This document shows, piece after piece, positions 53,865 through 61,801 of a stretch of 64,000 nt of DNA (position 1 is its first letter; every line of letters starts with the position of its first letter). The stretch comes from Olleya sp. Bg11-27 (GTDB lineage: Bacteria; Bacteroidota; Bacteroidia; Flavobacteriales; Flavobacteriaceae). Position numbers and translations under genes: made by a program. The stretch is taken from assembly GCF_002831645.1 (NCBI RefSeq), contig NZ_CP025117.1:2681001-2745000 (forward strand), written 5' to 3'. Under the pieces are notes generated by a model. The model saw only the letters and a program-made list of their open reading frames with translations, ran no database searches and was not told the origin of the DNA.

Positions 53865-54680
53865 ATGGAAGGATTTGATAATATAGTATCTGTGCAATGG
53901 CTTCAAGCTAATTTAGGTCAACCTAATTTGGTGGTTTTAGACGCCACTATCGCCAGAGTAGCAGGAAAACAATCAAATTCGGAAACACAACAAATACCTA
54001 ATGCCCGTTTTTTTGATATAAAGAAAGATTTTAGTGATGTATTAGCAGATTTTCCTAGTACGATACCATCAGAACTTCAATTTGAGGAATCAGCTCAAGA
54101 ATTAGGAATAAATAAGACTAGTTTTATTGTGGTTTATGACAGTAAAGGTATTTATTCAAGTCCCAGAGCGTGGTGGTTATTTAAAACGTTTGGACATGCC
54201 AATGTTGCTGTTTTGGATGGCGGTTTACCAGAATGGGAAACACATCAATTTAAAACAGAACAATGCATTGAAAACAAAAAGCTAACTGGAGATTTTAAAG
54301 CAAAATACAACCCAAATAATGTGGTGTATTTTGAGTCTTTAGAGGCTATAGGAAAAGATTCAGAATTTAAAATTATAGATGCACGGTCACAGGATAGGTT
54401 TACTTCTAAAGTGGCAGAACCTAGAGCGGGTTTACGATCTGGTACAATACCAAATTCTGTTAATTTACCTTTTACAGCACTTTTAGATGGTAAAACATTT
54501 AAACCCCAAAAAGATTGGGAAGCGTTGTTTGATAACGTTGCACAAAGCAATCAGCAACTAGTATTTACTTGTGGTTCAGGTATAACCGCATCTGTATTAA
54601 GCTTAGCGGCAACAATTTTAGGCTATAACAATAGTGTTTACGATGGGTCGTGGACGGAATACGGTAGTTTAATAAAGTAA
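53865..54680 (+). CDS. sseA: 3-mercaptopyruvate/thiosulfate sulfurtransferase, two rhodanese domains
   Basis: 271 residues in two rhodanese domains (about 5-125 and 150-265). The second holds the active-site CGSGITASV; this CGSG(V/I)T loop is typical of mercaptopyruvate rather than thiosulfate sulfurtransferases. The PRAWWLFKTFGH and VLDGGLPEW segments in the first domain are standard. It starts 7 bases after the symporter stop codon and likely shares its transcript. Substrate preference is inferred from the loop only. Confidence 0.9.
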   Translation: MEGFDNIVSVQWLQANLGQPNLVVLDATIARVAGKQSNSETQQIPNARFFDIKKDFSDVLADFPSTIPSELQFEESAQELGINKTSFIVVYDSKGIYSSPRAWWLFKTFGHANVAVLDGGLPEWETHQFKTEQCIENKKLTGDFKAKYNPNNVVYFESLEAIGKDSEFKIIDARSQDRFTSKVAEPRAGLRSGTIPNSVNLPFTALLDGKTFKPQKDWEALFDNVAQSNQQLVFTCGSGITASVLSLAATILGYNNSVYDGSWTEYGSLIK

Positions 54681-54688
54681 ATCGCTAA

Positions 54689-56443
54689 ATGAAAGTATTA
54701 ATTGAAAAACTGAAGTATTTTCTTGAACAGAAAATAAATCTAATACTACCTCTTTTTATTGTAATAACTCTCTTTTTAGAATACAAAAGGATTTATGGAA
54801 ATCCTTATGGGGCTTTTTTTTCTATCCAACAGTACTTTTATAAAATAAATTTAAATTTTTTAAATTCAAATCACTTTATCTTTAATTATTTTACGTCTGG
54901 AGAACATTTTTCTAGAGTAAACATACTAGAGTTTATTTTTATTCTAGTTTTAGTATTGTCGTATATTATATATTATTTTAGCAAAGGTATTGAGAAGCGT
55001 TTGCTTCAATTTTGTTTTTCCATATTTTTTATAAATAGCGCTGTGCGCTTGGTTTTCGCGGTAACCTTTCCTATTCGTAATCTTAAAATTGAATTTGGGA
55101 CGTTGATACACCTATTAATCGTTGCTTTTTGGACCTTATTCTTTTATTTAATAATTTCAATTTTAACAAAAGATGAAATAGTAAAAACATATAAATACCG
55201 GTTGTTAAATGAGTATACTAAATTTAATTTAAAACGAGCAAATAAAGCACAACGAGTCTTTCATTTAATCTTTGATGCTTGTTTTGCAATTTTGGTGACT
55301 TCTAATTTAGTTATGATATTACCGATTAAATCACTCAGATGGTTATCTAATATTATTGGAGAACAGTATGTTATTACTTTATTGTTATTAGTGTGTATAA
55401 CATTTTATTATATTGTTTTTGAATTAATTTTTAAATCAACTCCGGCAAAGTTTCTAACACAAACTAAAGTGGTTAGTCTAACAGGTCAACCAATAACTTC
55501 GGGACAAATAATCGCTAAAAGTTTTTCTAGACGTTTACCTTTTAATCCGTTATCCTTTTTAACAGAACAATTAGGTTGGCATGATTCGTTATCTAAAACA
55601 ACAGTCGTACAATTAGCACGACAAGGAAAACACGGTAGTTGGTATTGGCTAATAATTCCTTTTTTTATAGGTCTATTTGCTATTTTCTTCTATGGTACCT
55701 TATATTTAAGAAAATATGAAAATTTTAAAATCGGTGAGAATAATTATAACAATCAAAAATATGACATCGAAAGAAAATTAAACAAAATAAGTGAGTTTGA
55801 TTTTATTACACTATCAGAAACCAATAATCGCTTTAGTAGTAATCATTATTTAAAAGTTGGTTTTATAGGTAAGGATTCAATTGATTGTTATAAGATTAAT
55901 GATTCTTATTTAGCAAATTCTTTACAAAAAGCAGATCAGTACTATGGTGGATATTATAATGGTCTAGAGGTTGTCACATTAAGTAAGCAGGATTTAAATA
56001 ATGCTATTTGCGAAAGCTATGATTTTGATGGTGAATTTTCTGATTGTGGATTAAAACTGTTAGAGAATAAAAGGGCTGTTCGTATTAAAAAAATTGAATC
56101 ACTAAACGAACCAACCATAGACTTAGATCGTGTGTCTTTTGAGCAAAAAAGAAATGGTGACTATGGTTTTACTATTAGGCTTTCAAATACAGACAATAGG
56201 ATAGTAATAGAAAATATAAAAACCGATAATAAAGACATCCTTTTTACGACAACTTTCCCCTATTCTGGTTCGGATAGTTATAATAAAGAAAAATATTCTA
56301 TCGTAGGTTCAGGACTAGAACCAAAACAAGCGATTATATTTAAACTACAAATTAAAGACACGTTAACAGAACAACGATTTATTTATTCGTTAGAACTAGA
56401 AGGACGTTATACAAAAACATTAAAATTGGTTAAAAGTTTATAA
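54689..56443 (+). CDS. RDD family membrane protein with long C-terminal extension
   Basis: 584 residues. The N-terminal third has four membrane helices (LILPLFIVITLFLEY, ILEFIFILVLVLSYIIYYF and others). The RDD domain lies near 190-290: RVFHLIFDACFAILV (Arg and Asp), YIVFELIFKSTPAKFLTQTKVV and QIIAKSFSRRLP. After another helix (WYWLIIPFFIGLFAIFFYG) a 250-residue soluble region follows that I cannot assign. RDD proteins are implied in ion exchange, but this one is unusual in size. It starts 8 bases after the sulfurtransferase stop codon. Confidence 0.72.
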   Translation: MKVLIEKLKYFLEQKINLILPLFIVITLFLEYKRIYGNPYGAFFSIQQYFYKINLNFLNSNHFIFNYFTSGEHFSRVNILEFIFILVLVLSYIIYYFSKGIEKRLLQFCFSIFFINSAVRLVFAVTFPIRNLKIEFGTLIHLLIVAFWTLFFYLIISILTKDEIVKTYKYRLLNEYTKFNLKRANKAQRVFHLIFDACFAILVTSNLVMILPIKSLRWLSNIIGEQYVITLLLLVCITFYYIVFELIFKSTPAKFLTQTKVVSLTGQPITSGQIIAKSFSRRLPFNPLSFLTEQLGWHDSLSKTTVVQLARQGKHGSWYWLIIPFFIGLFAIFFYGTLYLRKYENFKIGENNYNNQKYDIERKLNKISEFDFITLSETNNRFSSNHYLKVGFIGKDSIDCYKINDSYLANSLQKADQYYGGYYNGLEVVTLSKQDLNNAICESYDFDGEFSDCGLKLLENKRAVRIKKIESLNEPTIDLDRVSFEQKRNGDYGFTIRLSNTDNRIVIENIKTDNKDILFTTTFPYSGSDSYNKEKYSIVGSGLEPKQAIIFKLQIKDTLTEQRFIYSLELEGRYTKTLKLVKSL

Positions 56444-56455
56444 ATTTATAATAGC

Positions 56456-56788
56456 ATGGAAAAACCAAATACTTGGAGTAAAGACGAATTATTAGCATAC
56501 ATATTACTTTTTATAGCACATTCTGATTTAGACGAAAGTAAAAAAGAAAAAGAGTATATTTTATCAAGAGTTGATAAGAATGTATACCAACGTGTACATG
56601 AAAAATTTGAAGAAGATAACGATTATCAAAGTATTCAAAATATTGTTGAAGGTGTCAAATCTCACGATTATTATCGTAATGATTTGGCAGACTTATTTGC
56701 AGATATAAAACTTATGGCTTTTGCAGATGGAGAAATGGATCAAATGGAAAAACTAGCTTACAATACGTTAAAAAAAATATTAAAGTAA
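56456..56788 (+). CDS. TerB-like small protein
   Basis: 110 residues, all helical and acidic: ELLAYILLFIAHSDLDESKKEKEY at the start and LFADIKLMAFADGEMDQMEK near the end. The repeated A-x-x-D-x-x-x-D/E pattern is the signature of the TerB/tellurite-resistance fold, where acidic residues bind divalent metals. No other ter genes are present, so a role in tellurite resistance should not be assumed. It sits 12 bases behind the RDD gene and is probably its partner. Confidence 0.68.
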   Translation: MEKPNTWSKDELLAYILLFIAHSDLDESKKEKEYILSRVDKNVYQRVHEKFEEDNDYQSIQNIVEGVKSHDYYRNDLADLFADIKLMAFADGEMDQMEKLAYNTLKKILK

Positions 56789-56821
56789 TAAGTTGTATTT
56801 TTAGTACCTAATAACGTCAAG

Positions 56822-57238
56822 TTACTCTAAAAATTTTGCTTTCAATTCGGGAGTAGGAATCATGCAACTCTCTTTTTTACCGTACCATTTATATCTGTTT
56901 TTGGCAATAAAATCATAGACCAAATTACTTATAAAAGCAGGTACTATTAAAAATATAGATAACAAATTATTTGGGAAGCTTAAGTGTTTTGCAATGTGTA
57001 ATGCTGCTGTCGATTTCACTTTTAATCCTTTGTTTGGAGAATACAATAGTATCGAGTCTGTTTTGGACGTATCTAAATTATATTTAGCTATAATTTGCTG
57101 TCCAATGTTACTTTGTAAAGGAGCAAACATAAACTTACTATGCTTGTCATGTTTGATAACATAAAGCACTGAAGTATTACAAAGGTTGCATACACCATCA
57201 AAAAGGATTAGAGATTTATTGCTCGGTAGCTGTATCAT
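56822..57238 (-). CDS. DCC family thiol-disulfide oxidoreductase-like protein (DUF393)
   Basis: I start at the ATG at 57238 (MIQLPSNKSLILFDGVCNLC); an upstream ATG at 57274 would place the start inside the promoter region and only 4 bases from the divergent gene. 138 residues with the family hallmark DGVCNLC, then FAPLQSNIGQQII, a membrane-prone LLSIFLIVPAFISNLVYDFI, and a YKWYGKKESC end. The CxxC and thioredoxin-like fold suggest redox chemistry, unproven. Confidence 0.85.
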   Translation of the reverse strand: MIQLPSNKSLILFDGVCNLCNTSVLYVIKHDKHSKFMFAPLQSNIGQQIIAKYNLDTSKTDSILLYSPNKGLKVKSTAALHIAKHLSFPNNLLSIFLIVPAFISNLVYDFIAKNRYKWYGKKESCMIPTPELKAKFLE

Positions 57239-57242
57239 ACCA

Positions 57243-57274
57243 CAAAAATAATTTAATATATTTACAAAAATCAA
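57243..57274 (-). promoter_or_regulatory. Possible leaderless promoter of the DCC-family gene
   Basis: On the minus strand TTG (57274-57272) and TATTTTTG (57250-57243) are 21 bases apart, a good -33/-7 pair. The -7 box ends only 4 bases before the ATG at 57238, so the transcript may start at or next to the start codon. Confidence 0.4.
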
Positions 57275-57278
57275 TATT

Positions 57279-57737
57279 ATGAAAACTTTACAACAATGGT
57301 TTGACAGTTATGCTGTAAGTCATCAAGACCCGACTAATATAGCCATACATTACATTTGTGTACCTGCTATTTTTTTTAGTGTTGTTGGCTTATTTATGTC
57401 TATACCAATAGGTTTTTTAAGCTCTTTTTTACCCCATCCTATAATTGCTAATTGGGCGTTTGTAGTTTTGATGGTTATCCTAGTGTTATTTTATTTTAGG
57501 TTATCAGTAAAAGTTGGGTTACAGATGTTGTTATTTTCTGTATTTTGTTTGGTGCTCAATTATTACATTTCTCAATATGTACCGATATTATATTTTTCCA
57601 TAATACTTTTTGTAGCAGCTTGGATTGGACAGTTTTACGGTCATAAAGTGGAAGGTCAAAAACCTAGTTTTATTGACGATTTACAATTTTTATTGGTTGG
57701 CCCAGCTTGGGTTATTTATAAGCTTTTCGGAAAATAG
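57279..57737 (+). CDS. Mpo1-like/DUF962 membrane protein
   Basis: 152 residues with four hydrophobic helices. LQQWFDSYAVSHQDPTNIAI, HYICVPAIFFSVVGLF and the end GHKVEGQKPSFIDDLQFLLV with GPAWVIYKLF match the Mpo1/YGL010w family. The yeast member is an iron-dependent dioxygenase that shortens 2-hydroxy fatty acids, and the conserved His residues are present here. A lipid role in this organism is inference from the family. It is divergent from the DCC-family gene with only 40 bases between starts. Confidence 0.85.
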   Translation: MKTLQQWFDSYAVSHQDPTNIAIHYICVPAIFFSVVGLFMSIPIGFLSSFLPHPIIANWAFVVLMVILVLFYFRLSVKVGLQMLLFSVFCLVLNYYISQYVPILYFSIILFVAAWIGQFYGHKVEGQKPSFIDDLQFLLVGPAWVIYKLFGK

Positions 57738-58111
57738 ATTAGTTTAATTACGTTATTAGGTATCTACTGTGCTTCTCGATATAACTTGCTCGTGCCTCAG
57801 AAAATACTCGAGGTGACGGAACGGAGTAGAACGTGATAAATACAGTAAATACATAGGAGTAATCACGGTTCGTCAGTTCGAGTGCTTCGACGTAGGAGAA
57901 GTGTCTCGAGAACTTTTGTTTTATTAGAGTTTTCTTAGTTTACTATGCTTTTCGATACCATTTGTTCGTGCCTCACAAATCACTCGCAGTGACGGGATGG
58001 AGTAAAACGTGAGAAATAGAAGAAATACATAAGAGTAATCACGGTTGGTCAGTTCGAGTGCTTCGACGTAGGAGAAGTGTATCGAGAACATATAGAGAAT
58101 AGTAGCACATT
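57738..58111. other. Non-coding stretch left of the GIY-YIG gene
   Basis: 374 bases. After 35 bases of ordinary spacer it consists of two complete 140-bp repeat units (57773-57912, 57949-58088) joined by a 36-bp linker. Open frames crossing it are translations of repeat sequence and are not believed. Confidence 0.8.
57773..58088. repeat. REPIN-like repeat units 1 and 2
   Basis: Each 140-bp unit starts TTCTCGATAC-like and ends GTATCGAGAA-like, the exact reverse complement of each other in the best units. Inside, CACTCGAAGTGACG and CGTCAGTTCGAGTG form a second inverted pair. Units recur every 176 bases (140 plus a 36-base AT-rich linker). Two units lie to the left of the GIY-YIG gene. Confidence 0.92.
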
Positions 58112-58402
58112 TCAATCAAAAGTCTTCTTAGCTAAATTTATAATTTTTTCAAACTCATTATTTATCAGAGCTAATTTTTTAGATTTAGACCATTTTTTTA
58201 TTTGTTTTTCAGTAGAAATGGCAATATTAATATCAGTAAATTTTGCATAAAACTCTAATTTTATTGGTCTTCTTGAATACGTATAACTCTCGGGGTGTTT
58301 ACCATATTTATGTTCAATTAATCTATTGTTTAAATTTGAAGTAATACCTGTGTAATAGGTATTATCAGAACATTTTAATATGTATACGTAAGACAGTTTC
58401 AT
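58112..58402 (-). CDS. Single-domain GIY-YIG nuclease nested in the repeat array
   Basis: 96 residues: MKLSYVYILKCSDNTYYTGI provides the GIY-YIG core (YVYIL and YYTGIT), then LNNRLIEHKYGKHPESYT with the catalytic Arg, a conserved Glu in ISTEKQIKKW, and a basic SKSKKLALINNE end. This is the small UPF0213/YhbQ-like type without an extra DNA-binding domain. The family cuts DNA, but cellular targets of such small members are poorly known. The gene sits exactly where a 36-base linker would be between two 176-bp repeat units, flanked by GTATCGAGAA on its left and TTCTCGATAC on its right, so its flanks form an inverted repeat. Confidence 0.9.
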   Translation of the reverse strand: MKLSYVYILKCSDNTYYTGITSNLNNRLIEHKYGKHPESYTYSRRPIKLEFYAKFTDINIAISTEKQIKKWSKSKKLALINNEFEKIINLAKKTFD

Positions 58403-59265
58403 TTTTAAATATATGAAATTTAAATTTTCTCTTTTCTCGATACAGCTTGCCTATAGTTTATAAATCATTCAAAGTAACGATGCGGAATAGAACTTGTGAA
58501 ATAGAGAAAACACAAAAGAGTAATCACATTACGTCAGTGCCAGTGCTTCGATGTAAGAGAAGTGTATCGAGAACTTTTGTTTAATTATTGTTTTCTTAGT
58601 TTACTGTGCTTCTCGATACTATTTGCTCGTGCCTCACAAATCACTCGAAGTGACGGAACGGATTAGAAGGTGCTAAATACAGTAAATACATAAGAGTAAT
58701 CACATTACGTCAGTTCGAGTGCTTCGACGTAGGAGAAGTGTCTCGAGAACTTTTGTTTTATTAGAGTTTTCTTAGTTTACTATGCTTTTCGATACCATTT
58801 GTTCGTGCCTCACAAATCACTCGAAGTGACGGAACGGATTAGAAGGTGATAAATACAGTAAATACATAAGAGTAATCACATTACGTCAGTTCGAGTGCTT
58901 CGACGTAGGAGAAGTGTCTCGAGAACTTTTGTTTTATTAGTGTTTTCTTAGTTTATTGTGCTTCTCGATACAATTTGTTCGTGCCTCACAAATCACTCGA
59001 AGTGACGGAACAGAGTAGAACGTGAGAAATACAGTAAATACATAAGAATAATCACATTACGTAATTCGATTGTTTTGACATAGGAGAAGTGTCTCGAGAA
59101 CTTTTATTTTATTCGAGTTTTCTTAGTTTACTGTGCTTCTCGATACCATTTGCTCGTGCCTCACAAATCACTTGAAGTGATGGGATGGAGTGTGTTGTAA
59201 TTACTGTTGGAGGAGTGTCGATTATTCTTTATTATTCAATAAGTAACACTCCTTTATGGTTGGTA
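58403..59265. other. Non-coding stretch between the GIY-YIG gene and mutS2
   Basis: 863 bases. The first 31 bases are the GIY-YIG leader, 58434-59223 is five repeat units, and the last 42 bases are the downstream region of mutS2. No open frame is supported. Confidence 0.8.
58434..59223. repeat. REPIN-like repeat units 3 to 7
   Basis: Unit starts are at 58434, 58610, 58786, 58962 and 59137, that is 176, 176, 176 and 175 bases apart. Units 4 and 5 are nearly identical. Unit 3, next to the GIY-YIG gene, is the most diverged, unit 6 has lost one base, and unit 7 is shortened by about 50 internal bases. The gradient suggests growth by duplication of central units. Inverted pairs as in units 1 and 2, for example 58642-58655 with 58708-58721. 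Confidence 0.92.
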
Positions 59266-61440
59266 TTATTTTTTCTTAATGGCTTCAACTAATTCTAATG
59301 AATCAATATTTACATTGGTAGTAAACATACCATAATTGACAATAGCTTTATTTTTTTCAAACTTATCAATAGTCCCCACTGCACGACCATCATTCATGCG
59401 GACCCTGTCTCCAAGTCTTAAAATTGGTTTTGGAGCCACAGGTTTGTTTTTTTCTTTCTCTTTAGCGTCTTTCTTCTTTTTACGGATGACTTCCACTGTT
59501 TTTTCGACTTCTTTTTTTACCTGAGTCTCTTTTGCTTTTTCAGCCTTAGCGACTTTTGCAGTCACTTTTTTACGTTTAGAATTTTCAATTTGAACCAATC
59601 GAAATAATTCGGCCATCAGCTCTTTTTTCTTTCTATCATTAAAAAACTTCTCAGAAATATCATTCATCTTTTGACCTAAATAAATCAAACGCTGGTTACT
59701 ATCGTATAATTCCTGGTAGTTTTCTAATTTTTTCTGAACCTTAGCATTAATCTCTTCTAACTTATCAGCTTCCGTTTGTTTTTTCTTTTCGTTTACTTTT
59801 AAAGATTCGCTTGTTTTTTCGAGCTTAGCACGTTGTTTTTGAAGTTTAGCTATGGTTGCATCAAAACGAACTTTACTACGTTCAATCTTCTTTTTAGAAC
59901 GGTTAATTAAGCTATATGGGATTCCGTTTTTCTGCGCGACTTCAAATGTAAAACTACTACCGGCTTGACCTAGGGCAAGTTTGTACATGGGTTCTAAAGT
60001 ACGCTCGTCAAACATCATATTGGCGTTAATCATTTCCTCTTTTTCGTCAGCCAACATTTTTAAGTTAGCATAATGGGTGGTAATAATTCCATAGGCATTT
60101 CTAGCATAAAACTCTTCTAAAAAAGTTTCTGCTAAAGCACCCCCTAATTCGGGATCAGAACCAGTACCAAACTCGTCAATTAAAAATAGCGTATTCTTGT
60201 TGACTTTCTTCAAGAAATAATTCATCTGTTTTAACCGGTAGCTATATGTACTTAGGTGATTTTCAATAGATTGATTGTCTCCAATATCACTAAGGATACG
60301 ATCAAACAAAAAGGCTTTACTACGTTCGTGCACAGGGATTAATAATCCGGATTGTAACATCACTTGTAATAAACCGACGGTTTTTAAAGTAATAGATTTA
60401 CCACCAGCATTTGGTCCAGAAATCACGATTATACGACTGTCTTCATTAAGTCCAATAGTTTGAGGAAACGTTTTTTCTTTTTTTTCTAAATTATTTAGAT
60501 AGAGTATAGGATGGTATGCGTCACGAAGGTATAATTCTCGTTTCTCAGAGATTTCTGGTAATATAGCATTCATCGATTTTGCGTATTTCGCTTTCGCGGA
60601 AATCACATCAATCTCGGTTAAAAAAGCTTGGTATAAATGTAATAAAGGTAAGTATTGACGCATGTAGTTGGTCACTTCCTTTAAAATTCTAACCACTTCT
60701 TCGCTTTGTTCGTATTCTAAATTATTAAGTTCTCTAGTATGTTGTAATGTCGTTTCAGGCTCGATATATACAATACTTCCTGTTTTACTTCCACCCATAA
60801 TAGCACCTTTAACCTTACGTCTGTACATGGCTTTAACAGCCAGAACACGTTTGTTATCGACTACAGATTCTCTAATATCATCTAGATATTCTAAATTATG
60901 GTATTGGTTTAAAGCAGAAGTAAAGCTAGAGTTAATCTTGCCTTTTAACTTGTTTATCTCTTGTCGTAATTGTTGTAGTAAAGCAGAGGCATTGTCTTTA
61001 ACATCACCAAAGCGATCCACGACACTATCCACTTTTTCAATAATTGCTGTAGTCACTTCTATTTGTAAGCTGTGTTGATGTAAACTTGGATAATACGTTT
61101 CAAATTTTTTAAAAAACTTAACAATTTCATTGGCAGTTAATGAGATAGACACTAGTTTTTTAAGACTATGCGTTTCTAAATAAGTGTTTTCAATTTTTAA
61201 AAGCTGTAATTCTTTAGTAATCGTATCAAAACCATGGTTTGGAATACGGTTATCATTATAGTAAGATGATAAATATTCGTTAGTTAATTGCAAGGCATTA
61301 AGTAAGGTTTCTTTATCTCTAAAAGGTAATATATTTAGTGTTTCTTGATTACCTAAAGCAGTCACACAATATTCGCTAACTTGCTCTAATACGGTTGAAA
61401 ACTCTAAGTCTTGTAATGTTTTTTCGTGAATGTTAATCAT
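59266..61440 (-). CDS. mutS2: MutS2-family ATPase lacking the Smr nuclease domain
   Basis: 724 residues. The N-terminus TLQDLEFSTVLEQVSEYC and the core helices are MutS2-like, the ATPase has Walker A GPNAGGKS and Walker B FLIDEFGTGSDPELGG, and STYSYRLKQMNYFL precedes it. A long Lys/Glu-rich coiled coil (about 520-660) follows. The protein ends with a small KOW-like piece (LRLGDRVRMNDGRAVGTIDK) and stops where other MutS2 proteins carry a C-terminal Smr endonuclease domain. MutS2 acts on recombination intermediates or collided ribosomes. Without Smr this form should not cut by that route. Its end faces the repeat array. Confidence 0.92.
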   Translation of the reverse strand: MINIHEKTLQDLEFSTVLEQVSEYCVTALGNQETLNILPFRDKETLLNALQLTNEYLSSYYNDNRIPNHGFDTITKELQLLKIENTYLETHSLKKLVSISLTANEIVKFFKKFETYYPSLHQHSLQIEVTTAIIEKVDSVVDRFGDVKDNASALLQQLRQEINKLKGKINSSFTSALNQYHNLEYLDDIRESVVDNKRVLAVKAMYRRKVKGAIMGGSKTGSIVYIEPETTLQHTRELNNLEYEQSEEVVRILKEVTNYMRQYLPLLHLYQAFLTEIDVISAKAKYAKSMNAILPEISEKRELYLRDAYHPILYLNNLEKKEKTFPQTIGLNEDSRIIVISGPNAGGKSITLKTVGLLQVMLQSGLLIPVHERSKAFLFDRILSDIGDNQSIENHLSTYSYRLKQMNYFLKKVNKNTLFLIDEFGTGSDPELGGALAETFLEEFYARNAYGIITTHYANLKMLADEKEEMINANMMFDERTLEPMYKLALGQAGSSFTFEVAQKNGIPYSLINRSKKKIERSKVRFDATIAKLQKQRAKLEKTSESLKVNEKKKQTEADKLEEINAKVQKKLENYQELYDSNQRLIYLGQKMNDISEKFFNDRKKKELMAELFRLVQIENSKRKKVTAKVAKAEKAKETQVKKEVEKTVEVIRKKKKDAKEKEKNKPVAPKPILRLGDRVRMNDGRAVGTIDKFEKNKAIVNYGMFTTNVNIDSLELVEAIKKK

Positions 61441-61731
61441 GTTGTTTTTCTATGAAAAAGTGCGTTTTTCTTAGCTATTATATTAGCAACAAAGTTAACA
61501 AATACATTTTACAAAGTAATAGTTTTAGGTCTGTTGATATTTTGGAGCTAGTGGCCCTTTTTTTTTACTATTTTTTAGTTTAAATTTTATAAGATTATGT
61601 TGGTTTGTAGTGGTCTATTGTTGGGTTTTAATAATTTAGGGTGATAACGATATTGATAATTAATTGTTAAAAAAATTACGATTTATTATTTATTTTGTTA
61701 AAATAATATCAAATCATTCGGTTCTTTGTGT

Positions 61732-61739
61732 TATATTTG
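61732..61739 (+). promoter_or_regulatory. -7 element of the alginate lyase gene
   Basis: TATATTTG, a full match to TAnnTTTG, overlaps the left edge of the 44-base palindrome. Transcription would start within the palindrome near 61746. I found no TTG box at the right distance, which could mean that an activator or relief from repression is needed. Confidence 0.5.
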
Positions 61740-61777
61740 GTAAACCAATCTGGTGCACCAGATTGGTTTACCAAATA
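61734..61777. promoter_or_regulatory. 44-base perfect palindrome, probable GntR/UxuR-type operator
   Basis: The two halves (61734-61755 and 61756-61777) are exact reverse complements. It contains three boxes of form TGGTNNACCA at 61738-61747, 61751-61760 and 61764-61773, 13 bases apart. The known UxuR/ExuR operators of enterobacteria, which control uronate catabolism, have a TTGGTATACCAA core, so a FadR-type GntR regulator that senses an alginate-derived uronate is a good candidate. It overlaps the -7 box and start of transcription, as expected for a repressor site. Confidence 0.6.
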
Positions 61778-61801
61778 ATATTAACCCTTAATAGCAACCA
61801 A

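Noticed and set aside
56456-56788. Tellurite resistance locus
   Set aside because: Only a single TerB-like protein is present with no other ter genes; the name would overstate the evidence.
57924-58115. 63-codon frame on the minus strand beside the GIY-YIG gene
   Set aside because: It is a translation of repeat unit 2, starts at a TTG overlapping the GIY-YIG stop region, and has no protein-like pattern.
57773-59223. CRISPR array
   Set aside because: Units are 140 bp with linkers that are nearly the same each time; there are no short direct repeats with variable spacers, and no cas genes nearby.
61664-61801. N-terminal extension of the alginate lyase
   Set aside because: It would be read through the -7 box and the palindrome and would bury the lipoprotein signal peptide 46 residues inside the protein.
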